Source: a gamma proteobacterium symbiont of Ctena orbiculata (GTDB lineage Bacteria; Pseudomonadota; Gammaproteobacteria; Chromatiales; Chromatiaceae). Taken from it: DNA of 43,610 nt. The notes below the pieces were generated by a model, which was not told the DNA's origin, made no database searches, and was given only the letters and a program-made list of their open reading frames with translations. A program made the position numbers and the translations under genes. Numbering within the stretch: position 1 is the stretch's first letter; every line of letters begins with the position of its first letter. The stretch is from NCBI GenBank assembly GCA_003094535.1, contig NATV01000094.1, positions 1-43,610 of the forward strand. Direction: 5' to 3'. Below are positions 1 through 10,300 of this stretch, in pieces.

Positions 1-2464
1 AACCAGAAATGCATTCAACGCACTTTCTGAAGGACTTATTATCGTCAACGAGCAGGAAAAGATCGTTTTGGCCAATGACTCGTTCATATCAAATACCGGC
101 CAGAACAGAGAAGAAGTTATCGGCAGGAACATCGACAAACTGCACTGGAAGCAGAGAGAGGAAGGTGGAGTTGACGATATCCTGCCCTGGCACTTCAGCC
201 TCTATAATTGCGAACGTAAAACAGGGGTACCCGTGCGTCTTGAATCTAATAACAAGACAATGACCTTCTCAGTCAATACCGCGCCAATTTTCGATTCGCT
301 GGGAGCTATCCGCGGCGTGCTCGCGACATTTGACGATTTGACCGATCTGGAAAAGCAGCATAGAAAACTTCGCTCTACCCTCAGCAAATTGAGAAGTTCA
401 GAAAAAGCGCTGCGTGACAAAACCATCGAGCTCGAATATCTAGCGACAAGAGATCCACTCACAGGATGCCTCAATCGCCGTGCCTTTTTCGATAAGCTCG
501 ATCTGATATTCGAACAATCCAAGGCAAAAGGATACGACCTGGTTTTCATAATGGTCGATATCGACAACTTCAAATGGATCAACGATGTCTACGGGCACGC
601 AAACGGCGACAAAATCATCAAGCTTGTCGCGGAAATCCTTAACAGCAATTCGCGACCCGAGGACGTGGTCGGACGGTATGGCGGTGACGAGTTTACCCTC
701 GCACTACCAAAAGCGGACATCGAGCAGGCAATGGCCATTGCGGAACGGCTGCGCCTGGATATACAGAACAAATGCCGCACCCTGTTCACCAACCGCCAAC
801 AGGTCACCTTGAGTTTCGGCCTCGCGGAATTACATCAACAGATGGAGGATTCTATTCTTCTGGTTAATAATGCCGACGATGCGCTTTATGCGGCCAAGCA
901 GCAAGGTAAAAACCGGATCGTTACCTGGAAGCCAGGCTTAAAGAAAAGCGTCAAGCAGGACATCGATAAAGGGGAAGAGATCATCCTGCCCCCAGAAAAA
1001 GCCGACGAAACCGCGACAGTCGGTCTGTTGCAGGCTGAAATCGAACAACTTGAAAGCACGGTGAAGCAGCTTGAATCGGAGCTTGAGTACACCCGTGATG
1101 AGATAAGAAAACAAGGTAGCAACGATGAATTAACCGGCCTGCCGGTTAAACTGATATTCGATGACCGGGTTTCCCGGGACATCATCAGGGCCCAGCGAAA
1201 TAAGCAATCGGTCGCCGTGGTTTCTTTGGATATCGACAATTTCTCGCGTATCAACGAGGCTTTCGGGCATGGAGTCGGCGACCAAATACTGAAAATCGTC
1301 GCTGAACGCCTGGTTCAGTATCTGCGCAGATCCGACACCGTGGCGGTATTGGATAGTGAAGACAATGACGAAATCTCCACCGTTACCCGGCTTCACAACG
1401 ACGAATTCGCCTTGGTTCTCAGCGACATCAAGGATATTAAATCCGTAACCTGGGTGATACGCCGCATACTCGGCCGGCTGAAAAAACCCATGGAGGTCGA
1501 TAACCAGGAGTTTTTTGTCTCCTTCAGTGTAGGCGCCGCATTCTATCCGCATGACGGAGATATCACTTTCGACCTCCTGCACATGGCCTATAGTGCCAGA
1601 ATCGCGGCTAAAAACGATCCGGGAATCAACAATATCAGATTCTTTTCAAAAGATCTCAATCGCAATGCGTTCCACGGAATATGGCTGGAGATGCAATTTT
1701 ACAAAGCCATTGTTCACCAACAGTTTGAAGTCGTTTACCAACCGAAAGTGAGTACCAAAACCGGGCTTATCACCTCCATGGAGGCACTCGCCCGATGGAC
1801 ACACCCCAAGGTCGGTCCAATACCGCCGGAAGACTTCATTCCGGTTGCGGAGCACACCGGACTGATCAACAAACTGGGCAATTGGATTTTCAAGAAAGCC
1901 TGTCTGGATCTTCGTCGCTGGCACAAAATGGGGTTTCGCGACCTGCGTATCTCAGTCAATCTTTCCGCACTCCAATTGAGAGATGAAAACGCCCTCAGTG
2001 AAAGATTTCTTCGTATCTGCAGCAGGCGAAAGATACCGCCCAGCAAAATTGAACTCGAGATCACAGAGAGCACATTGATCGAGAACTTTGAACATACCCA
2101 AGCTGCCATGCAGGCCATGAGCAAGGCCGGAATTCAGTTCACCCTCGATGAATTCGGCAAAGGATTCTCCTCCCTCGGCTACCTGCAAAAACTACCCATC
2201 AAAAACATTAAAATCGACCAGGCCTTTGTCGACAGCACACTACCCGACAGCCAAAGCCAAATCATCGTTAAAGCAATCATTTCCATGGCTAAAAACCTCG
2301 GTCTCAAGGTCGCTGCCATCGGCGTGGAAACAGAGACCCAGAAGCACTTGCTTTGCCAGCTGGACTGCGATGAGATACAGGGCTCCTACTACAGCGATCC
2401 CGTCACCATGAGACAGGCTACCAACCTCCTGCGCAGATACAACGGCAACAAGTCTACTGGTTGA
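1..2464 (+). CDS. PAS-GGDEF-GGDEF-like-EAL c-di-GMP signalling protein (5' partial)
   Basis: The reading frame is open from base 2, so the gene begins before the window; the in-frame TTG at 68 lies inside a PAS domain and is not the start. The visible order is PAS, a short coiled linker, a first GGDEF domain with intact YGGDEF (bases 677-694) preceded by an RxxD inhibitory site (RPED), a second coiled segment, a degenerate GGDEF domain (HNDEF, bases 1394-1408) and a C-terminal EAL domain. The EAL domain keeps EAL (1781-1789), the Asn of VNLSA, the Glu of EITES, the Lys of KID, the GVET Glu and QG. The usual DDFG metal motif reads DEFG, with GAA at 2150-2152. I infer diguanylate cyclase activity from the first GGDEF; phosphodiesterase activity may be reduced. 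An HDOD gene follows on the same strand. The N-terminal part, possibly with sensor or membrane segments, is not visible. Confidence 0.93.
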   Translation, partial: TRNAFNALSEGLIIVNEQEKIVLANDSFISNTGQNREEVIGRNIDKLHWKQREEGGVDDILPWHFSLYNCERKTGVPVRLESNNKTMTFSVNTAPIFDSLGAIRGVLATFDDLTDLEKQHRKLRSTLSKLRSSEKALRDKTIELEYLATRDPLTGCLNRRAFFDKLDLIFEQSKAKGYDLVFIMVDIDNFKWINDVYGHANGDKIIKLVAEILNSNSRPEDVVGRYGGDEFTLALPKADIEQAMAIAERLRLDIQNKCRTLFTNRQQVTLSFGLAELHQQMEDSILLVNNADDALYAAKQQGKNRIVTWKPGLKKSVKQDIDKGEEIILPPEKADETATVGLLQAEIEQLESTVKQLESELEYTRDEIRKQGSNDELTGLPVKLIFDDRVSRDIIRAQRNKQSVAVVSLDIDNFSRINEAFGHGVGDQILKIVAERLVQYLRRSDTVAVLDSEDNDEISTVTRLHNDEFALVLSDIKDIKSVTWVIRRILGRLKKPMEVDNQEFFVSFSVGAAFYPHDGDITFDLLHMAYSARIAAKNDPGINNIRFFSKDLNRNAFHGIWLEMQFYKAIVHQQFEVVYQPKVSTKTGLITSMEALARWTHPKVGPIPPEDFIPVAEHTGLINKLGNWIFKKACLDLRRWHKMGFRDLRISVNLSALQLRDENALSERFLRICSRRKIPPSKIELEITESTLIENFEHTQAAMQAMSKAGIQFTLDEFGKGFSSLGYLQKLPIKNIKIDQAFVDSTLPDSQSQIIVKAIISMAKNLGLKVAAIGVETETQKHLLCQLDCDEIQGSYYSDPVTMRQATNLLRRYNGNKSTG

Positions 2465-2483
2465 CAGCATAATGGATGCTGTC
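2463..2483 (+). other. Stem-loop at the 3' end of the GGDEF-EAL gene
   Basis: GACAGCAT, a five-base loop and ATGCTGTC form an 8-bp perfect stem that overlaps the stop codon of the upstream gene. No T-run follows, so it is not a standard intrinsic terminator. It could stabilise the 3' end of the mRNA or separate it from the HDOD gene about 220 bp downstream. Confidence 0.4.
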
Positions 2484-2705
2484 TCGCATCGGAAAACCGC
2501 CTGAATCCAGTCTATCTCGCCCGGGATTAAAGCCCTTGCCCGAAACCGCGGCAATCGATCCGGCCTTGGTTAGCGGCTGGCTACTGGTATACTTAATCCA
2601 ATCGCCAGCAACTATAATACTGCCATATTGGGCAGCGAAACCGGCAGTAGCTAACTGCATTAGCCGTAAAAAGAGTGCGATACGCAGAGATATAGAGGTA
2701 ATTTA

Positions 2706-3560
2706 ATGACTACCCTATGGGAAAAGGTGACCCGCGAAACCAAGCTCATCAGTCTGCCTGAAGCCTATTTAAAGTTAAAAGCGGTAGTCGAGCGACCAGA
2801 CTATGAACTCACCGATATCGCCGACGCCGTCAGCATCGATCCTGCATTGACAACCCGGGTGCTCCGGTTGGTAAACAGTCCCTACTTCGGCCTTGCCGGC
2901 CGTATAGAGACCGTGATCCGCGCGGTCAGCATGCTCGGTGTCCAGCAGATCCACGATCTGGCACTTACCACCTGCGTTGCCCACGCCTTCAGCGGAATCA
3001 ATCCCGACCACTTGGATATGCGAAGCTTCTGGAGAAAGAGCATCTTCAGCGGACTCGCAGCCCAACACCTCGCCAAGAACAGGGGCGTGCTGGACAGCGA
3101 GAGGATGTTTGTCGCCGGCCTGCTGAGTGATATCGGCCACCTGATACTCTATCAAAGCGTACCCCAGGAGATCCTAGAGGCCGATAACCTGGCTCGGGAA
3201 CGGCAGCTGCCAGCCGTCGAGGTCGAACGCGAGATGCTGGGCCTCGATTATGCCAGAGTCGGCGCGACCCTCATGCGTCAATGGCAACTACCCGACTCCC
3301 TGATCGAAACCACCGAATTCCACCCCGAACCCCTGCGCGCCAGGAAATTCCCGCTGGAGACCTCCATCGTACATATCGCTGTACTTCTCTCCAGCGCTAG
3401 TGAAGCCCAGGCCTTCGATCAAGGGACGCTGCAACCCCATGCTTCGGCGATGAGCACTGTAAATGTCTCTAGTGAAACCTGTCTCAAAATCTCGGAAGCA
3501 GTCGAATCGGAGGTTGAAGGGCTGTTGGACACACTTACACCGCTGAGAAAGGCCTCCTGA
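2706..3560 (+). CDS. HDOD domain signalling protein
   Basis: This 284-residue protein is almost entirely one HDOD domain (about residues 15-215), a catalytically inert relative of HD phosphohydrolases used as a signalling or output module. The ATG follows AGAGGT with a six-base spacer. The segment reading DPALTTRVLRLVNSPYF, followed by a helix containing IRAVSMLGV, is typical of the family. The position of the usual HD metal motif reads LLSDIGHLIL, so the first His is a Ser, which fits a non-hydrolytic HDOD. The C-terminal 70 residues show no recognised domain. It lies 240 bp downstream of a GGDEF-EAL gene, so a role in the same c-di-GMP circuit is plausible but inferred. Confidence 0.9.
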   Translation: MTTLWEKVTRETKLISLPEAYLKLKAVVERPDYELTDIADAVSIDPALTTRVLRLVNSPYFGLAGRIETVIRAVSMLGVQQIHDLALTTCVAHAFSGINPDHLDMRSFWRKSIFSGLAAQHLAKNRGVLDSERMFVAGLLSDIGHLILYQSVPQEILEADNLARERQLPAVEVEREMLGLDYARVGATLMRQWQLPDSLIETTEFHPEPLRARKFPLETSIVHIAVLLSSASEAQAFDQGTLQPHASAMSTVNVSSETCLKISEAVESEVEGLLDTLTPLRKAS

Positions 3561-3674
3561 CCCCGGCCCGGCAAATTCACCGAAGCGGTGCCGGCAGTGC
3601 CCTCGTAGCCTGCGCATTGAGCTGTGGTTTCAGCCTGCAATTGACATCGAGGTGATGACGATCCGATCCCAAAT

Positions 3675-3706
3675 ATCGCTTCGCCTGTAGTACAGGCGCA
3701 TGCGAT
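3675..3706. repeat. Nested inverted repeat upstream of the aldolase-like gene
   Basis: CGCCTGTA (3682-3689), a single G and TACAGGCG (3691-3698) form a perfect 8+1+8 inverted repeat. An outer pair, ATCGC (3675-3679) and GCGAT (3702-3706), brackets it. It sits about 58 bp before the GTG start at 3756. It could be a dimeric regulator's operator or a stem-loop ending HDOD transcription; the lack of a T-run makes an operator somewhat more likely. Confidence 0.5.
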
Positions 3707-3755
3707 CGGCTAAAATTCACGCCTGAATCCCACCCGTGCCACGAGGAATTCCAAC

Positions 3756-4727
3756 GTGTTTCGCAAAGAGCTGAAAGTCCTGGACTGCACCATTCGAGAC
3801 GGCGGTCTGATCAACAACTACAACTTTACCGATGATTTCGTAAAGGCCGTCTATCGCGCAGCCTGCGACTCCGGTGTGGACATAGTCGAACTGGGTAAGA
3901 GGCTCGCGGTCAGCGAGGAGTACAGCCGGGACAAGTTCGGTAAATGGAACTTCTGCGACGATGACGACCTGAAGATGATCATCGACTCCCATGAGTGCGA
4001 GAACCCGCCCCTGATCGCGGTGATGTTCGATATCGGACGAGTCGATTTCGACAACCTGAAACCCAGAGACCAAAGCCCCTTCGACATGGCCCGGATCGCC
4101 TGCTACGTACCCGACATCGATAAGGGACTGGACCTGGTCAAGCGCTCAAAAGATATGGGATACGAGACCACCATCAACATCATGGCCTGTTCCGCCGCCA
4201 TCCGCACCGAGTTGATCGAGGCCCTCAACCAGGTGGAGGAGACCGACGAACTCGACTACCTCTACCTGGTCGACAGTTACGGCGCCTTTTACTCAGAACA
4301 GGTCTCTGATTACCTCAATCTCTACAAAAAACACGCGCCAAGCAAGGAGCTGGGCTTTCATGCCCACAACAATCAACAACTCGCCTTCGCCAACACCCAG
4401 CAGGCGATCATCGACGGCGTCAATCTCCTCGATGCGACGATAAACGGCATCGGCCGCGGCGCCGGCAACTGCAATCTGGAACTGTTGCTCAATTTCCTGA
4501 AAAACCCCAAATTCGACGTCGAGCCGATCTACCGGGCGATCCAGGAGGAGTTCGTCCCCCTGCGCAACGAGATCGAATGGGGATTCAATGACATCTACGG
4601 CATCAGCGGCCATCTCAACCAGCACCCGCGGGCGGCGATGAAACGGCGCGCGGACAGGGAGAACCGCGATCGCTGCTACGATTTTCTGATTGAACAGAGC
4701 CGACTTGACGAAGGCATCATCTCCTGA
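3756..4727 (+). CDS. DRE-TIM metallolyase / aldolase catalytic domain protein
   Basis: The 323-residue protein starts at GTG 3756 behind ACGAGGAA. Near the N-terminus, LDCTIRDGGL is the DRE-TIM signature (Arg and Asp at the active site), and GFHAHNNQQLAFAN, near residue 205, carries the HxH metal ligands. It belongs to the HMG-CoA lyase / 4-hydroxy-2-oxovalerate aldolase superfamily, whose members carry out metal-dependent aldol cleavage or condensation of 2-oxo acids. The length fits a stand-alone catalytic domain, lacking the communication domain of the usual 4-hydroxy-2-oxovalerate aldolase and the C-terminal domain of isopropylmalate synthase. No catabolic partner such as an acylating aldehyde dehydrogenase lies nearby, so the substrate cannot be assigned. 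Confidence 0.85.
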   Translation: MFRKELKVLDCTIRDGGLINNYNFTDDFVKAVYRAACDSGVDIVELGKRLAVSEEYSRDKFGKWNFCDDDDLKMIIDSHECENPPLIAVMFDIGRVDFDNLKPRDQSPFDMARIACYVPDIDKGLDLVKRSKDMGYETTINIMACSAAIRTELIEALNQVEETDELDYLYLVDSYGAFYSEQVSDYLNLYKKHAPSKELGFHAHNNQQLAFANTQQAIIDGVNLLDATINGIGRGAGNCNLELLLNFLKNPKFDVEPIYRAIQEEFVPLRNEIEWGFNDIYGISGHLNQHPRAAMKRRADRENRDRCYDFLIEQSRLDEGIIS

Positions 4728-4840
4728 CGATTGACCTTGGAATCTATCCCCTTCGGTCTATCACCATGTACGGCAACCAGCGGATGGTTTACAAAGGCTA
4801 GCTTGTCCATCATTGTCATCCCCCTTGCTCTGCCGCATTG

Positions 4841-4878
4841 AGCGGATCGGCGGCTTCTCATAAGCGCCGCCATCCGCT
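4841..4878. terminator. Strong GC-rich hairpin between the aldolase and porin genes
   Basis: AGCGGATCGGCGGC (4841-4854) pairs with GCCGCCATCCGCT (4866-4878) through a 13-bp stem with one bulged base and an 11-base loop. It lies between two converging genes, where terminators are expected. There is no U-tract on either strand, so it may act as a transcript-end stabiliser or rho-assisted stop rather than a classical intrinsic terminator. Confidence 0.4.
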
Positions 4879-4914
4879 ATCGCCGTGTATGAATAAGCCG
4901 GCAAACCGCCACCC

Positions 4915-6078
4915 TTAAAAGGAGTACTTGGCGGCAAACTGGATTCGATCGAGTTCACCGTCGTCGCCGCTCTCCTTTTCAAGTTCTCCCTTGAGATACA
5001 TCAGACCGAGGGTGATCGGCTTGGTCGGGTTGTACATCAGATTGACCTGGACGCTGCTGGCACTCTCGTTCAGGCTTCCCGGTGCGGCGGAGGGATTGTC
5101 GACCTCGACAAAGCTGTAGATCAGGTTCGAGCGCCATTTGCTGTTCCACTGATGGCGGTAGGCGGCAAATCCGGCCACCGATTCCACGGATTCGAGATCG
5201 CCGTTCGCCGGATCGACAACCGCATCGCGGGCCACCCCCAGGCTGGTATAGCGGCCCATGCCGTCACCGTAGTTGAGGGCGAATCGAAAATCGTCACGAT
5301 CCATTACCTTGACCTTGCCGCTGATACCGACACCCCAGCCGGTGGTGGAATCCTCGTTCGTGCCGTCATCATATTTCAGTTCGCGGAACAAGCCGTTCAG
5401 CCTGAGATGTCCCCAATCTCTGGAGAGCTTATAGTTGGCGGCGATATCCGGCACGCTGTTGTCATCATTGACCCCGGTGTCGGTGAATGTCTCGGGATTT
5501 TCCAGGGCAATCTGGAAACCGTTCCAGCTGTACCTGATCATGGGCTGGCGGATAAACACCGTTCCTTCCGGGGCACCGAGGAAATCCAATGCGTCCGGCA
5601 GGGCCGCTGTATCCATGAAGGTCGACCAGGTCTGACCGAAGAGCCAGTTGTCGTAGGTCAGAAAGTAGTGCCTGAGACGCGGCGAGTTACTGTTGCTTAC
5701 CACCTCGTTGCCGAAGCCCGTGGTCAGAAAATCCATCTCCAGCACCATCCCGAGGGCATGATCCCCGGCGAGGGTGTTCGCCTTGAAGTGGATCCTCGAC
5801 TCGCGCGCGGTCATATCGAATACCGCATCCCCGTCTGAACCCCCGGTGGGTATGGACGACGGCAGATAGAAGGTACGCCCGGTACCGCTGGCACCGCCTG
5901 CCAGGCTGCCGCTGTCGGTATCGGTCCACATTGCGCTCAGCTTCGCGTAACCCCCGATGCTGAATTTGACCTTGCCGCCGAAGACATCACTCAGATCGTA
6001 GGCCGAGGCAGTCGCCGGCAGCAGAAGAGACGCGATCAGTGCGCCGACTCCCGGCAGTTTTTCACTCATATTGGACAT
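4915..6078 (-). CDS. DcaP-like outer membrane porin
   Basis: I place the start at ATG 6078, seven bases after AAGGAGG, giving 387 residues; the open frame continues upstream to 6144 but without a better ribosome site. The N-terminus is a Sec signal peptide with a likely cut after ATASA (about residue 26). The rest is rich in alternating beta-strand pattern and aromatic residues and ends in KYSF, a typical outer-membrane C-terminal Phe. Segments such as IHFKANT, LRHYFLTYDNWLFGQTWSTF and VFIRQPMIRYSW resemble the DcaP family of trimeric porins, which take up small, often anionic, organic solutes. The substrate cannot be told from sequence. The gene is monocistronic and converges on the aldolase-like gene. 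Confidence 0.87.
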   Translation of the reverse strand: MSNMSEKLPGVGALIASLLLPATASAYDLSDVFGGKVKFSIGGYAKLSAMWTDTDSGSLAGGASGTGRTFYLPSSIPTGGSDGDAVFDMTARESRIHFKANTLAGDHALGMVLEMDFLTTGFGNEVVSNSNSPRLRHYFLTYDNWLFGQTWSTFMDTAALPDALDFLGAPEGTVFIRQPMIRYSWNGFQIALENPETFTDTGVNDDNSVPDIAANYKLSRDWGHLRLNGLFRELKYDDGTNEDSTTGWGVGISGKVKVMDRDDFRFALNYGDGMGRYTSLGVARDAVVDPANGDLESVESVAGFAAYRHQWNSKWRSNLIYSFVEVDNPSAAPGSLNESASSVQVNLMYNPTKPITLGLMYLKGELEKESGDDGELDRIQFAAKYSF

Positions 6079-6464
6079 CACTTGATCCTCCTTATAGGTA
6101 AGTGGATAAGAGCCGTACAAATATGCGTGTTGTATTTCAGCCAAGATGAAAGGCGCAGCGGTCGTCTATCTTCTCCATTCAGCTATTTTTTCTTCCTCCA
6201 AACGCTGCATGGGCAGAGACGTCAATCTCTACCCCTAGCTACGAGAGGGTATCCGGTTTGGATTCAGGCGACGCTGTATAGCTGCTTCTATTCAACACCA
6301 AATATGTGGTTGCAGCGGTCTGGCCGGAAGATCGTGTTGCCCCATCACTCTATTTATGCTGAGATAGAATTAACTAATAATCCAGCAGCAGGGATCGCCA
6401 TGATCGGGGCTCTTGCGACCCTTAACTGGCAATAAACCAACAATCATTACAGAGGAGATCAGCA
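6079..6464. other. Divergent intergenic region, porin / phaB
   Basis: These 386 bases separate two divergent genes and should carry both promoters. The porin ribosome site (AAGGAGG on the minus strand) and an AGAGGAG site before phaB (about 6450) are visible. Open frames here have no recognisable protein character, and I see no convincing operator. Confidence 0.5.
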
Positions 6465-7187
6465 ATGGGACGTGTAGCATTAGTGACCGGGGGAACCCGC
6501 GGAATCGGCGAGGCAATCTGCGTGGCACTGAAGGACGCAGGTTACACGGTTGCCGCAAATTATGGCGGCAACGAGGAGTCGGCAAAGGCATTTTCCGAAC
6601 GCACCGGGATCCCTGCCTATAAGTTCGATGTCAGCGATTTTGCAGCCGTGGAGGCGAGCATCGCACAGATTGAGCAAGATATCGGCCCCATAGATATCCT
6701 GATCAACAATGCCGGCATAACCCGCGACGGTACCATGCACAAGATGGATTTCGAAAAGTGGGACAAGGTGATCCAGACCAACCTGGCCTCCTGTTTCAAC
6801 ACCTGTCACGCGGTGATCAACGGCATGCGCGAACGGGGCTTTGGGCGCATTGTCAACATCGGCTCGGTCAATGGCCAGGCAGGGCAGTATGGGCAGGTCA
6901 ACTATGCCGCGGCAAAATCGGGTATCCACGGGTTCACCAAGGCCCTCGCCCTGGAGGGAGCGACCAAGGGGATTACCGTCAATGCCGTGGCGCCGGGTTA
7001 TGTGGCGACCGACATGGTGCGCGCCGTACCGGAGGATATCCTGGCGAAGATCATCAAGACCATTCCGGTCGGACGTCTTGGAGAGCCTGAAGACATTGCC
7101 CGTTCCGTGCTCTTCCTGATCGCCGACGAGGCCAGTTTCATCACCGGTTCGACCCTTTCAGTCAACGGCGGCCAGCATATGTACTGA
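6465..7187 (+). CDS. phaB: Acetoacetyl-CoA reductase (NADPH), PHB synthesis
   Basis: This 240-residue short-chain dehydrogenase reduces acetoacetyl-CoA to (R)-3-hydroxybutyryl-CoA, the monomer for polyhydroxybutyrate. The cofactor loop TGGTRGIG is at residues 8-15, NNAG at 81-84, and the catalytic Ser134, Tyr147 and Lys151 are in the expected spacing. The C-terminus SVNGGQHMY and segments such as NYGGNEE and GITRDGTMHKM match PhaB more closely than FabG. The ATG follows AGAGGAG. The gene stands alone: no phaA, phaC or phasin lies in the window, so the polymer synthase must be elsewhere if the pathway is complete. A FabG-like role remains possible. Confidence 0.92.
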   Translation: MGRVALVTGGTRGIGEAICVALKDAGYTVAANYGGNEESAKAFSERTGIPAYKFDVSDFAAVEASIAQIEQDIGPIDILINNAGITRDGTMHKMDFEKWDKVIQTNLASCFNTCHAVINGMRERGFGRIVNIGSVNGQAGQYGQVNYAAAKSGIHGFTKALALEGATKGITVNAVAPGYVATDMVRAVPEDILAKIIKTIPVGRLGEPEDIARSVLFLIADEASFITGSTLSVNGGQHMY

Positions 7188-7222
7188 GTTTTTCTTTTCT
7201 ACCAATTGGAAAAAAAGAAAAC
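7188..7222 (+). terminator. Weak A/T-rich stem-loop after phaB
   Basis: Directly after the stop codon, a T-rich stretch (7188-7200) and an A-rich stretch (7210-7222) can pair across CCAATTGG. The stem is almost entirely A-T, with mismatches, so termination here is only a possibility. Confidence 0.25.
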
Positions 7223-7301
7223 CAAACCGCGATGGACGCCAATCACCGCTACAGAAACGCAAATTAATTTAAATATGCTGAAATCTGCGTAGTGCTCAAC
7301 A

Positions 7302-10300
7302 CTACTGTTCCGACAACTCCTTTTCCAAGCGCTGGCTGAGTTGCTTGGGTGAGCTGCTGCGCTTGGCCAGGAGATGGTAGGCTACCGGTACGATATAGAG
7401 GGTGAAGAGGGTCGCGGCGATGACGCCGGAGAGGATGACGGTACCGATCACGGTACGCGTCTCGGATCCCGCCCCCGAGGAGAGCAGCAGGGGTATGGAG
7501 CCGGCAGCGGTGGTGATGCCGGTCATCACGATGGGACGGAATCGCACATGGGCGGCCTCCAGCAGGGCATCGCTGAAGGCCTTGCCCGCGTCCCTCAGCT
7601 GATTGGCGAACTCGACGATGAGGATACCGTTTTTCGCCGCCAGTCCCACCAACATGATGAGACCGATCTGGCTGTAGATGTTCAGCGTCTGCTCGGTCAG
7701 ATGGAGCCCTAGCAACGCCCCCGCCATCGCCAACGGCACGGTCAACATGATCACCAGGGGGTGTAGCCAGCTCTCGAACTGGGCGGCCAATACAAGATAG
7801 ACCACCACCACGCCGAGGATGAGCACGAAGACCACGGAACTGCCCGCGGTCTTATAGTCCCTGGACTGGCCCTTGTAGTCGATGATGGCGTGAGCGGGCA
7901 GGTGCTCGCGCACCAGTCCCTCGAGATAGTTCAACGCCTTGCCCAACGCCAGACCCTTCTCCAGGTTGGCCTCGATGGTGAGGGCACGCACCCGATTGTA
8001 GCGGTTGAGGCTGATCGAGTCGGCGACCTCCCGCAGGGTCACCAGGTTGGAGAGCTGCACCAGTTGACCGCTGGTTGTCGAACGGACGTAGAGATGGTTC
8101 AGATCGGTGGGGGTCTGCTGATCGCTGCGCTCGCCCTCGAGGATTACGTCGTACTCCTCGCCCTGCTCGATATAGGTGGTGACCCGGCGCGAGCCGAACA
8201 TGGTCTCCAGGGTGCGGCCGATGGTCTCCACCGTGACCCCGAGTTCCGCCGCCCGATCGTAGTCTATATCCACCTTCAGCTGCGGCTTGGTCTCCTTGTA
8301 GTCCCAATCCACACCCAGCAAACCCGGGTTGTCCCGCTCGATCTCCTGCAGCAGTTGGTCACGCCACTGCGCCAACTCGTCATAGGTGCCGCCCCCGATG
8401 ACGAACTGGATCGGTTTCTGGATGCGCCTGCCGAAGCCCTGGCGCATCACCGGGAAGGCCTTGACGCCGGGAAGATCCGAGAGTGATTTCCGCAGCTCAT
8501 CCATGATGGTCCAGGCGGATCGGCGCGCGTTCCAGTCGTTCAGCACGTTGATCACGATACCGCCGTTGAAGATGGCGAAATTACTGAATCGCCTCGGCGC
8601 CCGCACCAACAGGCGGGTGATTTCGCCGGACTCAACATAGGGCATCATGCGCCGTTCGATCTCATCCATGTAATCCTTCATATACTCGTAGGAAGCACCC
8701 TCCGGACCGTTGACGATCAGATAGAAGGCGCCGCGATCCTCCTTCGGGGCATACTCATCGGGTATTTGCGCCAATAACCAGTAGGCCATGGCGAGGATAG
8801 CGGCAAAGATAAGCAGCATCAGCCATGGATGGCGTATCGCCAGGTGCAGGGTCTTGATGTAGAAGTCGCGGATATGCCCAAACAGGGCATCCACCCATTG
8901 ACTCAGGCTCACCCTGCCCACCTTGCCGGACGGCAGGATCTGCGAGGCCAGCATCGGCGAGAGGGTCAGTGCCACCAGACTGGAGAAGCCGACCGCGGCC
9001 GCCATGGTGAGGGCGAATTCGGAAAAAAGCCGGCCGATATCGCCGCCGAGAAAGGCGATGGGCGTGAACACGGAGACCAGTACCAGGGTGGTCGAGATCA
9101 CCGCAAAGGCAACCTGCCTGGCGCCGCGAAAGGCCGCCACCAGGCGCGATTCGCCATACTCCTCCATGCGCCGGTGGATGTTCTCCAGCATCACGATGGC
9201 GTCATCCACCACCAGGCCGATCGCCAACACCAGTGCGAGCAGGGTAATGATATTGATGGTGAAGCCGAGCATCAACAGCACCAGGAAGGTGGCGATCAGC
9301 GACACCGGCACCGCTACCGCCGGCACGATCATGGCGCGGACGCTGCCGAGAAAGAGGAAGATCACCGTCACCACCAGGAGGATCGCGATAAACAGGGTCT
9401 TGTAGACCTCGCTGATGGCATTCTCGATGAACACGGAGCTGTCGAAACTCTGCTTGATCTCCATGCCCTCGGGGAGGGTGGCATTGATCCGCAACCGCTC
9501 CGCCTTTGCCGCCTGGGCCACCGCAAGGGTATTGGCGGTCGACTGCTTGATAATGCCGATGCCGACCATGGGCACACCATTGCCGCGGAAAAAGGTGCGG
9601 GTCTCGTTGGCACCCTTCTCAACCCTCGCCACTTCACCCAGCCGCACCAGGTAGCCGTCCTCACCCCGGGCGATAACCAGCTTGGCGAAGTCGTCCGCGG
9701 TATGGAAGGTGCGATCGACCCGAACCGTGAAGGCCCGGTCGACGGAATCGATACTGCCGGCGGGGAGTTCCAGGTTGCCGGCGCGCAGCGCCTGCTCCAC
9801 ATCGGAGACCGTCAAGCTGCGGGCGGCAAGGGCCTGGCGGTCGATCCAGATACGCATGGCAAAGGTCTGACCGCCCCCTACCCGCACCCGGGCCACGCCG
9901 TCGAGCACCGAGAAGCGGTCGACCAGGTAGCGCCGCGCAAAGTCGGAGAGTTCGGGTACCGTCATGTGATCGCTCACCAGGTTGAGCCACATGATGACAT
10001 CTTCGTTGCTGTCAACCTTCTGGATCTCGGGCGGCTCCGCCTCCAGCGGCAGGTTGTCCAGAATCGCCGATACCCGGTCACGCACGTCGTTGGCCGCGCC
10101 ATCGATATCGCGATCCACGTTAAACTCGATGGTCACCACGGAGCGACCGTCCTCGCTCACCGAGGAGATAAAGCGTATACCCTCGACACCGGCGACCCGA
10201 TCCTCGATCAACTGGGTGATGCGCGTTTCCACCACGTTCGCCGCCGCCCCCTGATAGAGGGTCTCCACGGAGACGATGGGGGAGTCGATATTGGGGTATT

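Noticed and set aside
2476-2706. 76-codon plus-strand frame between the GGDEF-EAL and HDOD genes
   Set aside because: It begins inside a stem-loop, has no ribosome site and no protein character.
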